A DNA stretch of 61,964 nt, from the NCBI GenBank assembly GCA_017694875.1, contig JADIMG010000035.1, positions 1-61,964 of the forward strand, read 5' to 3'. The notes under the pieces were generated by a model. The model worked only from the letters and a program-made list of their open reading frames with translations. It did no database searches and was not told where the DNA came from. Positions 53,343 through 61,964 of this stretch are shown here, one piece after another. The DNA comes from Candidatus Gallipaludibacter merdavium (GTDB taxonomy: Bacteria; Bacteroidota; Bacteroidia; Bacteroidales; Paludibacteraceae). Within the stretch, counting starts at the first letter, position 1. Each line of letters begins with the position of its first letter. Both the position numbers and the translations under genes were made by a program.

Positions 53343-54833
53343 ATGTTGCGAAAAATCAGAATTGCCGTTGCCGTTTTGGTATTGACATGCATTACTCTCT
53401 TGTTTTTAGATTTCACGGGCACACTTCACCCCTATCTGGGTTGGTTGGCTAAAATCCAGTTTTTACCTGCATTGCTGGCCGTCAATGTCGTGGTGGTCGG
53501 CATTTTGTTATTGATTACCTTGCTTTTCGGACGCATCTATTGCTCCGTTATCTGTCCGCTGGGAATTATGCAGGACGTCTTTGCCTGGTTCGGAAAGAAA
53601 ACCAAACGTAACCGCTACCACTACAGTCGAGCACACAGCGCATTGCGTTATGTCATTTTAGGTTTGTTTGTCGTGGCCTTGATAGCGGGCATACATTTGC
53701 CCGTTGTTTTACTGGCTCCCTATAGTGCCTACGGAAGAATCGTAACACATCTGCTGGCACCTGTCTATGGCTGGGTCAACAACCTGCTTGCCTTGTGGGC
53801 CGAACATGCCAACAGCTACCTTTTCTACGAAACAGATGTTTGGTTGAAAGGAGTTTCCACCCTGATTGTGGCCATTGCCACTTTATTGATTGTGGGTGCA
53901 TGGGCATGGAAAAGCGGCCGAGGATATTGCAACAGCATCTGCCCTGTGGGTACCATATTGGGATTTGTAGCACGCTACTCATTGTTCAAGCCAGTCATTG
54001 ATACTGAAAAATGCAACAACTGCAAGTTGTGCACCCGTAATTGCAAGGCAGCATGCATCAATGCCGAAGCCCACCAAATTGACTACAGCCGTTGTGTGGT
54101 ATGCATGGACTGCTTGGGCAAATGCCATCAAGGTGCCATCAGCTACCGCCCTGTCGGATGGTCAGCTGGTAAAAAGGCAACAATCCATTCATCAGCACCA
54201 ACAGATGAAAGCCGCCGTAAATTTATTGGAACCGGCGCATTGCTCACAGTGGGTGGTATGGTACATGCCCAGCAGAAAAAAGTGGACGGTGGTCTGGCCA
54301 CCATAGAAAAGAAGGAAATCATCAAACGCAACACGCCTATTGTTCCCGCCGGAGCAGGAAGTCTGCGTCACTTCACACAGCATTGTACAGCATGTCAACT
54401 GTGCGTAGCTGAATGTCCCAACGGCGTTTTGCGTCCCTCTAGCGATTTAAGCCGATTGATGCAACCCGAAATGTCATACGAACGCGGATATTGCCGCCCT
54501 GAATGCAACCGCTGTTCAGAAGTATGTCCTGCTGGAGCTATACGCCCAATCAGCGTTGAAGAAAAAAGTTCCACCCAAATCGGTCATGCCGTATGGGTGA
54601 AAGAAAATTGTGTGGTACTGACTGACGGTGTCAAATGTGGCAATTGTGCCCGCCATTGTCCTACAGGAGCCATACAAATGGTTGCTTCTGTCGCTGGCGA
54701 CGACAAATCGCCTCAAATACCAGTGGTTGACACAGAAAAATGCATCGGATGCGGTGCATGTGAGAATCTTTGTCCTGCACGGCCCTTCAGTGCTATCTAC
54801 GTGGAAGGGCATTTGATGCACAAAACCGTATAA
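53343..54833 (+). CDS. Membrane polyferredoxin, NapH-NapG-like fusion
   Basis: Electron carrier with several 4Fe-4S clusters. The first about 210 residues hold four or five helices with two short Cys motifs (YCSVICPLG and YCNSICPVG), as in NapH/CcoG-type proteins. Two ferredoxin motifs follow (CNNCKLCTRNCK and CVVCMDCLGKC). In the middle, Arg291-Arg292 lies in DESRRKFIGTGALLTVGG, which looks like a twin-arginine signal. After it come four more cluster motifs (CTACQLCVAEC, CNRCSEVCP, CGNCARHCP, CIGCGACENLCP), as in NapG. The protein thus looks like a membrane part joined to an exported ferredoxin. It is the first gene of an operon with an aldo/keto reductase, its likely redox partner. Confidence 0.88.
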   Translation: MLRKIRIAVAVLVLTCITLLFLDFTGTLHPYLGWLAKIQFLPALLAVNVVVVGILLLITLLFGRIYCSVICPLGIMQDVFAWFGKKTKRNRYHYSRAHSALRYVILGLFVVALIAGIHLPVVLLAPYSAYGRIVTHLLAPVYGWVNNLLALWAEHANSYLFYETDVWLKGVSTLIVAIATLLIVGAWAWKSGRGYCNSICPVGTILGFVARYSLFKPVIDTEKCNNCKLCTRNCKAACINAEAHQIDYSRCVVCMDCLGKCHQGAISYRPVGWSAGKKATIHSSAPTDESRRKFIGTGALLTVGGMVHAQQKKVDGGLATIEKKEIIKRNTPIVPAGAGSLRHFTQHCTACQLCVAECPNGVLRPSSDLSRLMQPEMSYERGYCRPECNRCSEVCPAGAIRPISVEEKSSTQIGHAVWVKENCVVLTDGVKCGNCARHCPTGAIQMVASVAGDDKSPQIPVVDTEKCIGCGACENLCPARPFSAIYVEGHLMHKTV

Positions 54834-54846
54834 CAATCAGAACACT

Positions 54847-56223
54847 ATGGAACAAAACGACCAACATAAAATGAACCGGCGCTCATTCTTGAAAGTATTG
54901 GGCGCAGGAACGGTGGCTACCACCGGACTGATGGGCTGCAAAAACGACAAGCAGCAGGCATACAGCCTTGAACCAACGGGAGAAATGACATATCGCAAAA
55001 ATCCGAAAACGGGCGAAAAGGTTTCCCTTTTGGGATATGGCTGCATGAGATGGCCCATGAAAAAGAATGCAAATGGCAAGGACGAGATTGACCAGGCCAT
55101 GGTAAACGAGCTGGTGGATTATGCACTGGCACACGGCGTCAACTATTTTGACACATCACCCGCCTATTGCCAAGGCCTTTCGGAGCGTGCCACAGGCATC
55201 GCCCTCAAACGCCATCCACGTGAAAGCTACTTCATTGCCACCAAACTGTCGAACTTTGACCCGTCAACGCAAAGTAGGGAAGCATCCATCAATATGTACC
55301 GCCAATCCTTTGTCGAACTACAAACCGATTATATTGACTACATGTTACTGCATGCCGTAGGCGGAGGCGGTATGGATGTATTGCACGCACGTTATCTCGA
55401 CAACGGCATACTGGATTTTTTGATAGAAGAAAGAGCTGCCGGAAGAATCAGAAATCTGGGTTTCTCCTATCATGGTGACATAAAAGTGTTTGACTATCTG
55501 CTATCACGACACGATGAACTGAAATGGGATTTCGTCCAGATACAGTTGAATTACATGGACTGGCTACATGCTAAAGAAATAAACCCAAGAAACACCAATG
55601 CAGAATACCTGTATGGCGAACTGCTCAAACGTGATATTCCCGCTGTCATCATGGAACCGCTTTTGGGTGGAAGATTGGCCAAACTGAACGATTTTCTGAC
55701 AAAGCGGTTAAAGGAAAGACGCCCGAACGAAACGATTGCGTCATGGGCTTTCCGATTTGCAGGAACATTTCCCAATGTAATGACAGTATTAAGCGGCATG
55801 ACTTACATGGAGCACTTAGTGGACAACCTGAAAACCTATTCTCCTCTAGAGCCCTGTACAGAAGAAGAAATGGTATTGCTGGAAGACACGGCACGCATTA
55901 TGCTGCACCACCCTTCCGTTCCATGTACTGCTTGCCAATATTGTATGCCATGCCCATACGGCATTAATATACCTGGCATATTTTCACATTACAACAAATG
56001 CATAACGGAAGGCAATGTGTCAGAAAACCCGGAAGCGGAAAACTACAGAAAGGCCCGTCGTGCGTTTCTTGTCGGATATGACCGCAGCGTTCCACGGCTT
56101 CGCCAGGCAAGCCACTGCATAGGATGCGAACAATGCATTCCCCACTGTCCGCAAGGTATCAATATACCAGAACAGATGCATCGTATTGACCAGTTTGTGG
56201 AAAGCCTAAAACAATCCATATAA
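54847..56223 (+). CDS. Exported aldo/keto reductase with C-terminal 4Fe-4S domain
   Basis: A TIM-barrel aldo/keto reductase fused to a ferredoxin-like tail. The N-terminus MNRRSFLKVLGAGTVATTG has the twin-arginine pattern (Arg11-Arg12 of the annotated start), and LMGC just after it could be a lipobox Cys. The catalytic region shows GYGCMRWP, NYFDTSPAYCQG (Asp and Tyr) and MLLHAVGGGG (His). The tail has two cluster motifs, CTACQYCMPCPYG and CIGCEQCIPHCPQG. It lies 13 nt after the polyferredoxin gene, suggesting electrons come from that protein across the membrane. The substrate is unknown. Confidence 0.9.
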   Translation: MEQNDQHKMNRRSFLKVLGAGTVATTGLMGCKNDKQQAYSLEPTGEMTYRKNPKTGEKVSLLGYGCMRWPMKKNANGKDEIDQAMVNELVDYALAHGVNYFDTSPAYCQGLSERATGIALKRHPRESYFIATKLSNFDPSTQSREASINMYRQSFVELQTDYIDYMLLHAVGGGGMDVLHARYLDNGILDFLIEERAAGRIRNLGFSYHGDIKVFDYLLSRHDELKWDFVQIQLNYMDWLHAKEINPRNTNAEYLYGELLKRDIPAVIMEPLLGGRLAKLNDFLTKRLKERRPNETIASWAFRFAGTFPNVMTVLSGMTYMEHLVDNLKTYSPLEPCTEEEMVLLEDTARIMLHHPSVPCTACQYCMPCPYGINIPGIFSHYNKCITEGNVSENPEAENYRKARRAFLVGYDRSVPRLRQASHCIGCEQCIPHCPQGINIPEQMHRIDQFVESLKQSI

Positions 56224-56224
56224 T

Positions 56225-56680
56225 ATGGTACAACAAGTAACTGAACAATGGCTGGCTGACAAGCCTCTGCAAGAATTGATTGACCGGCTGCATACAGAGG
56301 GATGTTCATGTGTCATTGGAAACGGTAACGATATACGCTCATTTTGGCAAAGAGGCGTAGATGATTTGCTACAACTCTACGACACCGAAAGCGGTTTTCT
56401 GAAAGGAGCCGCCATTGCCGACAAAATCCTTGGTCGCGCAGCCGCATCGCTTATGATTATGGGACAAGTCAAATGGGTATATACCGACACACTGAGCCGT
56501 TTTGCTCTGACTTTTTTTGAACAATCAGATGTGGAGGTTTATTACAGACATCTGACAGAACACGTCATTAACCGAACGGGAACAGACTGGTGTCCGTTGG
56601 AAAAACGCTGTCAAAAATGCTCAACACCCATGGAGGCCATAGTACAGATTAAAGAATTCAAGCAAAACACTTCCCGATAA
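56225..56680 (+). CDS. DUF1893-family protein
   Basis: A 151-residue protein of the DUF1893 family; I cannot give a biochemical role. Visible features are CSCVIGNGNDIRSFWQRGVD near residue 28 and AAIADKILGRAAASLMIMGQ near 59, then a C-terminal WCPLEKRCQKC with three Cys residues. There is no signal peptide. It starts one nucleotide after the aldo/keto reductase stop, so it belongs to the same operon and probably to the same redox process. A terminator follows. Confidence 0.8.
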   Translation: MVQQVTEQWLADKPLQELIDRLHTEGCSCVIGNGNDIRSFWQRGVDDLLQLYDTESGFLKGAAIADKILGRAAASLMIMGQVKWVYTDTLSRFALTFFEQSDVEVYYRHLTEHVINRTGTDWCPLEKRCQKCSTPMEAIVQIKEFKQNTSR

Positions 56681-56720
56681 CAACAAGAAGGAACTTCCAT
56701 CGGGAAAAAGATAAAATCAG

Positions 56721-56750
56721 AGGCAAGGCACACACAAACCTTGCCTTTTT
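56721..56750 (+). terminator. Terminator of the polyferredoxin operon
   Basis: AGGCAAGG (56721-56728) pairs with CCTTGCCT (56739-56746), followed by a T-run. Confidence 0.9.
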
Positions 56751-56798
56751 GTTTATATCATTTATCTATCGGGCAGAAAAAAAATAGAAGAGAAAGAA

Positions 56799-56830
56799 TT
56801 GCAGAAATACACAAAGAGTACTTACATTTG
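56799..56830 (+). promoter_or_regulatory. Promoter of the LTA-synthase-like gene
   Basis: TTG (56799-56801), a 21-nt spacer and TACATTTG (56823-56830), 36 nt before the ATG. Confidence 0.6.
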
Positions 56831-56865
56831 CAACAAAATTGTGCACTGTAAAATCATAAGACAAT

Positions 56866-58797
56866 ATGACAAACATAAAAGTAGTGAGAGCCACACTTTC
56901 TCCTTTATGGACCGTGGTATACAACTTATTCCTCCTATTGGTCATCTGCACCCTAAGCAGGCTATTATTTATCGGAGCGAACATTACTCATTTCCCTGCC
57001 TTGACAATCAGCCATCTGATTGAAATGTGTGCTGGTGGAATACGATTTGATATCTCTGCCTTGATGTATGTGATGGGACTGTACATGCTGTTACTACTTA
57101 TTCCATTGAGAGTCAGGCAAAAAGAAGCATACCAGCAAGCTGTCAGTATTGTATATACCCTGTTAGGATGCCTGTTTGTTATTGCCAACAGCCTTGATAC
57201 CATGTATTTCCCATTTACCGGGCAACGGACCACTTGCGCCTTTTTTACCGAAATGGAACACGAAACCAATTTGACAAAAATATTGCTACACGCATTATGG
57301 GAAAACTGGTTTGTAACCCTTGGGTGCCTGGCGCTTTGCGCCGGATTGTTCTTTGGACACAAACGGCATTACAGAGCAGATATGCCCATGCAGAAAAGCT
57401 TGTACTACACCCTGCATGCCGCTATCCTTTTACTTGTCATCTACTTTGCCGTCATAGGAATACGGGGAGGCTTTGGCGCATATACCCGCCCCATGAATAT
57501 CAGCAACGCAGCCCAATATACCAACAAGCCATCTGAAACAGGCATCGTTCTGAATACACCATTCAGTCTGATACAAACCATTACAGCACAAACATATATC
57601 GAGCCTGACTATTTCAAGACAGAAGAAGAACTGGATGCCGTGTTCACACCCGTACATCAGCCCGATACAACACGGCTGTTCAAACCGCTAAACATAGTGG
57701 TTATCATCATGGAAAGTTTCAGCAAAGAATATATTGGCAGTCTCAATACAGATTTGGCCGACGGCCATTACAAAGGCTATACCCCCTTTCTGGATTCGCT
57801 GATTGCGGAAAGCTATACATGGCAACATAGTTTTGCCAATGGCGTGAAAAGCATTGATGCCATGCCATCCGTATTGGCAGGTATTCCTTCACTGATACAA
57901 CCATACATCACCACCCCCTATGCCAATAACGCCATCCAATCCATAGCAGAACGGCTGAAACACAAAGGTTATTATTCGGCATTCTTTCATGGAGCACCCA
58001 ATGGTTCAATGGGCTTTCAAGCATTTGCCCGCTCAGCCGGATTTACCGATTATTACGGCATGGATGAATATGGGGTAAAAGAAGATTTCGACGGAACCTG
58101 GGCCATCTGGGACGAACCGTTTTTCCAATACTTTGCAAGCGAAATGGGGCATTTTCCCCAACCATTCTTTACTGCCATATTCAGCGCTTCGTCACACCAT
58201 CCGTTTAAAGTACCGGAAGCCTATAAGGACTCATTCCCAACAGGAACACATCCCATACATGAATGTATTGGTTACTCCGATTATGCGCTTCGACGCTTCT
58301 TTGAGAAGATGCAAGAATATGACTGGTTTGATGAAACCCTCTTTATCATAACAGCAGACCACACCAACCACTTGAGCGACCCCAACTACACAACCGACTG
58401 TGGACGTTACGAGATTCCCATCATATTCTATCTGCCCCACAGTGCTTTAAGAGGAATGGACCAAGGAATTATCCAACAGACCGACATTATGCCCACCATA
58501 TTGGATTACATCGGATACGACAAGCCCTACATCGCATTCGGGAAAAACGCCCTGGATTCGACCAGTAAAGAATATGCAGTCAATTACAACAATGGTGTGT
58601 ACCAACTGTTTGAAGACAGTCTCATGTTACAGTTTGACGGCAAACAAACCATCGCAGCCTATAATTACATCAAGGACAGACAGCTCAAATATGATATAAA
58701 CAACAAATGTGACACGCGGGAGGCAGAGCTCTTCCTAAAAGCCTACATACAACAATATATCTCAAGAATGAAGACCAACAGACTATTCGTGGAATAA
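56866..58797 (+). CDS. LTA synthase-like phosphotransferase / sulfatase-fold enzyme
   Basis: Inner-membrane protein with five N-terminal helices (about residues 10-205) and a large exported alkaline-phosphatase-superfamily domain. The metal/nucleophile region begins NIVVIIMESFSKEYIGS near residue 275, with the expected nucleophile in the FANGVKSIDAMPSVLAG segment. The second metal site is in ITADHTNHLSDPNY. Such enzymes transfer phosphoglycerol or phosphoethanolamine to envelope glycans or lipids. Gram-negative Bacteroidetes lack lipoteichoic acid, so the name gives the fold, not the product. It is monocistronic. Confidence 0.88.
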   Translation: MTNIKVVRATLSPLWTVVYNLFLLLVICTLSRLLFIGANITHFPALTISHLIEMCAGGIRFDISALMYVMGLYMLLLLIPLRVRQKEAYQQAVSIVYTLLGCLFVIANSLDTMYFPFTGQRTTCAFFTEMEHETNLTKILLHALWENWFVTLGCLALCAGLFFGHKRHYRADMPMQKSLYYTLHAAILLLVIYFAVIGIRGGFGAYTRPMNISNAAQYTNKPSETGIVLNTPFSLIQTITAQTYIEPDYFKTEEELDAVFTPVHQPDTTRLFKPLNIVVIIMESFSKEYIGSLNTDLADGHYKGYTPFLDSLIAESYTWQHSFANGVKSIDAMPSVLAGIPSLIQPYITTPYANNAIQSIAERLKHKGYYSAFFHGAPNGSMGFQAFARSAGFTDYYGMDEYGVKEDFDGTWAIWDEPFFQYFASEMGHFPQPFFTAIFSASSHHPFKVPEAYKDSFPTGTHPIHECIGYSDYALRRFFEKMQEYDWFDETLFIITADHTNHLSDPNYTTDCGRYEIPIIFYLPHSALRGMDQGIIQQTDIMPTILDYIGYDKPYIAFGKNALDSTSKEYAVNYNNGVYQLFEDSLMLQFDGKQTIAAYNYIKDRQLKYDINNKCDTREAELFLKAYIQQYISRMKTNRLFVE

Positions 58798-58830
58798 AAA
58801 ACACCGTCGGATTGCATCATTTGATGTCAT

Positions 58831-58857
58831 AAAAACATGTTGTTCAACCATGTTTTT
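58831..58857 (+). terminator. Terminator after the LTA-synthase-like gene
   Basis: AAAAACATG (58831-58839) pairs with CATGTTTTT (58849-58857) around a 9-nt loop; the T-rich arm serves as the T-tract. Confidence 0.75.
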
Positions 58858-58959
58858 GGCAAAATAGAAAGTCGACTTGACAAAAAAGACAAGGAAAAAA
58901 GCACAGATTGCAATCTACAGATGACAAAGCAGGGACAATGCAAAAAAAACTCGTAACCC

Positions 58960-58990
58960 TTTGTTATTTGGACAGATATTCTTACCTTTG
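58960..58990 (+). promoter_or_regulatory. gap promoter
   Basis: TTTG (58960-58963), a 19-nt spacer and TACCTTTG (58983-58990). A short GGAAG/CTTCC hairpin (59004-59021) lies in the roughly 90-nt leader. Confidence 0.8.
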
Positions 58991-59071
58991 CAGCGTTTTT
59001 TCAGGAAGCCAGTGGACTTCCGTAAACCATTAAGGTATAAATACAAAGCTAACCATTTAATTTAAGTATAA

Positions 59072-60100
<1,029 letters not shown>

Positions 60101-60124
60101 TTGTAAAACAACATATCCCGATTA

Positions 60125-60153
60125 AACGGTCGTCCAAAAGGCGACCGTTTTTT
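60125..60153 (+). terminator. gap terminator
   Basis: AACGGTCG (60125-60132) pairs with CGACCGTT (60142-60149), followed by TTTTT. Confidence 0.9.
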
Positions 60154-60209
60154 GTGCCTGAGAGTGAAGCGAATAGCGACTCTCCTCTTTAGAATTCAAA
60201 AGAAAGATG

Positions 60210-60217
60210 TATCTTTG
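60210..60217 (+). promoter_or_regulatory. ftsY -7 box
   Basis: TATCTTTG matches TAnnTTTG; a TTTA element (60188-60191) lies 18 nt upstream. The ATG is 29 nt downstream. Confidence 0.6.
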
Positions 60218-60245
60218 CATGCAAAACATCCTAAATTAAGTTGGA

Positions 60246-61205
60246 ATGGGTATTTTTGACAAACTATTTGGTAAAAAAGAAAAACTGGACAACGGTTTGG
60301 AACAGACACGCCAAAACGTCTTCAACAAAATTTCACGTGCTATCATCGGAAAATCAAAGGTCGACGAGGAAGTTTTAGACCACCTGGAAGAAGCCTTGAT
60401 TACCTCTGATGTCGGTGTAGAAACAACACTGCGCATCATTGAGCGTCTCGAGGCCCGCATTGCACGTGACAAATATATGAACACCAACGAACTGAACAGC
60501 ATTTTATGTGAGGAAATCAGTTCTTTGCTTGCTGAAAATGAAACAAGCCAAATAAACGATTTTACAGCAGAACTACCCAGCAAGCCCTATGTCATCATGG
60601 TAGTCGGTGTCAATGGTGTTGGCAAAACCACAACCATCGGCAAACTAGCTTACCAATTCAAGAATGCCGGTAAAAAAGTATATCTGGGAGCCGCAGACAC
60701 GTTTAGAGCCGCAGCAATAGAGCAGTTGGAAATATGGGGTGAACGCATCGGAGTGCCTGTTGTCAAACAGAAGATGGGCTCAGATCCAGCCTCTGTGGCA
60801 TACGATACACTGTCATCCGCCAAAGCAAATGGAGCGGACGTAGTCATTATCGATACAGCCGGAAGACTCCACAATAAAATCAACCTCATGAATGAACTCA
60901 GCAAAATCAAGAATGTGATGCAAAAGATTGTACCCGACGCACCACATGAAATATTGCTGGTACTGGATGGTTCTACCGGACAAAACGCTTATGAACAGGC
61001 CAAACAGTTCTCGAAAGCCACACAAATAAATGCATTGGCCATTACAAAATTGGATGGTACAGCTAAAGGAGGCGTAGTCATTGGCATTTCCGACCAATTC
61101 AAAATACCGGTCAAGTACATTGGCATAGGTGAAGGAATGGATGACCTACAGCTGTTTGACAAGCAATTATTTGTAAAATCGCTGTTGGGACAAAAGAATG
61201 AATAG
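60246..61205 (+). CDS. ftsY: Signal recognition particle receptor FtsY
   Basis: GTPase that docks ribosome-SRP complexes at the inner membrane. The short form has an N domain (about residues 15-85) and a G domain. GTPase motifs are VVGVNGVGKTTTIGKLAY near residue 118, DTFRAAAIEQL, IDTAGRLHNK and ITKLDGTAKGG. The C-terminus has GIGEGMDDLQLFD, which is diagnostic. There is no acidic A domain, as usual for Bacteroidetes. It starts 29 nt after a promoter box. Confidence 0.97.
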   Translation: MGIFDKLFGKKEKLDNGLEQTRQNVFNKISRAIIGKSKVDEEVLDHLEEALITSDVGVETTLRIIERLEARIARDKYMNTNELNSILCEEISSLLAENETSQINDFTAELPSKPYVIMVVGVNGVGKTTTIGKLAYQFKNAGKKVYLGAADTFRAAAIEQLEIWGERIGVPVVKQKMGSDPASVAYDTLSSAKANGADVVIIDTAGRLHNKINLMNELSKIKNVMQKIVPDAPHEILLVLDGSTGQNAYEQAKQFSKATQINALAITKLDGTAKGGVVIGISDQFKIPVKYIGIGEGMDDLQLFDKQLFVKSLLGQKNE

Positions 61206-61276
61206 CAACAGACAGGCAAAGGGAATAACAACAAAACTTTTTTTCGGAAAACCATCGGCAATCCAAAATAATGTCG

Positions 61277-61284
61277 TATATTTG
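61277..61284 (+). promoter_or_regulatory. infC -7 box
   Basis: TATATTTG matches TAnnTTTG, 82 nt upstream of the infC ATG, so the transcript has a leader of about 70 nt. A -33 element is not clear. Confidence 0.5.
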
Positions 61285-61365
61285 CCGACCAAATTATAGA
61301 GACATAAAATTAGTATAAAAAACAAACACTTCGACGAGAGGGAAACAACGCAAACGAGACTCATA

Positions 61366-61899
61366 ATGGGAATTCAAAAAGGAGATAACAAAGAGTTGCC
61401 AAACCGCATCAATGACCAAATCAAAGGTCTGAAAGAGGTTCGCCTGGTAGGCGACAACGTAGAACAAGGCATATACCCCTTTGCAGAAGCAATGCGACTT
61501 GCTGACGAGTTGGAATTGGATCTCGTGGAGATTTCTCCCAATGCCAATCCCCCTGTATGCAAGATAATCGATTATCAGAAATTCCTTTATCAACAAAAAC
61601 GCAGGGAGAAAGAACAAAAGGCAAAATCGACGAAAGTGATTGTCAAGGAAATTCGTTTCGGTCCTCAAACCGACGATCATGACTATAACTTTAAACTGAA
61701 ACATGCGCAAGGCTTTTTGAAAGAAGGCTGCAAAGTAAAAGCCTACGTATTTTTCAAAGGACGTTCCATATTATTCAAGGAACAAGGAGAGTTGCTCTTA
61801 TTACGCTTTGCCAATGATTTGGAAGACATAGCAAAGGTAGAACAGCTTCCCAAACTAGAGGGTAAGAAAATGTTTTTATTTTTGAGCCCCAAAAAATAA
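61366..61899 (+). CDS. infC: Translation initiation factor IF-3
   Basis: Binds the 30S subunit and monitors start-codon pairing. The 177-residue protein has the family N-terminal block [19 protein letters not shown], the linker [20 protein letters not shown] and the C-terminal domain with [20 protein letters not shown]. Start is the ATG at 61366; the rare AUU start that makes infC self-regulating in some bacteria is not used here. It heads the usual infC-rpmI(-rplT) operon. Confidence 0.97.
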   Translation: MGIQKGDNKELPNRINDQIKGLKEVRLVGDNVEQGIYPFAEAMRLADELELDLVEISPNANPPVCKIIDYQKFLYQQKRREKEQKAKSTKVIVKEIRFGPQTDDHDYNFKLKHAQGFLKEGCKVKAYVFFKGRSILFKEQGELLLLRFANDLEDIAKVEQLPKLEGKKMFLFLSPKK

Positions 61900-61936
61900 C
61901 GAACATCATTTATCAATTAAAATAATAAGTACTAAC

Positions 61937-61964
61937 ATGCCAAAAATGAAGACTAATTCCGGTG
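61937..61964 (+). CDS. rpmI: 50S ribosomal protein L35 (start only, cut by window end)
   Basis: Nine codons, MPKMKTNSG, match the start of L35. Its place 37 nt after infC is the usual gene order. The rest lies outside the window. Confidence 0.9.

Overview
The window is a chromosomal segment of a member of the Bacteroidales, probably Bacteroides-like. The evidence is the repeated Bacteroidetes promoter signature (TTTG, about 19-21 nt, TAnnTTTG) in front of many operons, and the gene types: a PorT/OmpA-like surface protein, a GT3-type glycogen synthase, a BioB-BioA fusion with BioG/BioC, RecO, RnpB and an IF-3/L35 pair. The species is not identified. No integrase, transposase, CRISPR array or phage gene was seen.

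Layout. 1-4.7 kb: core genes (OmpA-family protein, metallophosphoesterase, recO, tRNA-Glu, rpsT). 4.86-5.04 kb: a 184-bp copy of the 3' end of bioD, still followed by a bioD-type terminator. 5.3-27.6 kb: one long minus-strand operon of 21 genes for an aryl-polyene/flexirubin-like pigment lipid. 28.1-33.8 kb: the biotin operon bioB/A-F-G-C-D, whose bioD 3' end is the second copy of the 184-bp repeat. 33.9-44 kb: a GNAT acetyltransferase, an outer-membrane-protein remnant, pyrD-pyrK, a YihY-type membrane protein, rnpB, an ArsG/DsbD-like permease, trmN6, nadE and glycogen synthase. 44.2-47.3 kb: an AT-rich McrBC restriction pair. 47.5 kb: an unannotated 36-residue Gly/Pro-rich small protein. 47.9-51.5 kb: acyl-CoA dehydrogenase with EtfAB. 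51.8-58.8 kb: a MATE exporter, a polyferredoxin / aldo-keto reductase / DUF1893 operon and an LTA-synthase-like phosphotransferase. 59-62 kb: gap, ftsY, infC and the start of rpmI.

The pigment operon is the main accessory system. A tyrosine ammonia-lyase should make the aryl starter, a PaaK-like ligase should load it, and two ACPs, three ketosynthases with a Cys-less KS partner, one ketoreductase and two hot-dog dehydratases should build the polyene. A thioesterase, an O-methyltransferase, an FAD oxidoreductase, two acyltransferases, a C45 Ntn-hydrolase, a GT2-DUF2062 protein, a NodB deacetylase, a LolA-like carrier and an MMPL-acyltransferase-methyltransferase fusion would decorate it and move it to the outer membrane. 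No DarA/DarB pair for a dialkylresorcinol is visible, so an aryl-polyene (glyco)lipid is more likely than a true flexirubin.

The most interesting structural signal is the 184-bp direct repeat of the bioD 3' end bracketing this operon. The arrangement is what integration of a circular or island DNA into bioD would leave: a restored hybrid bioD upstream, the island, and the displaced native bioD tail with its terminator 23 kb away. The present bioD has no visible terminator, so biotin transcripts may run into the pigment operon.
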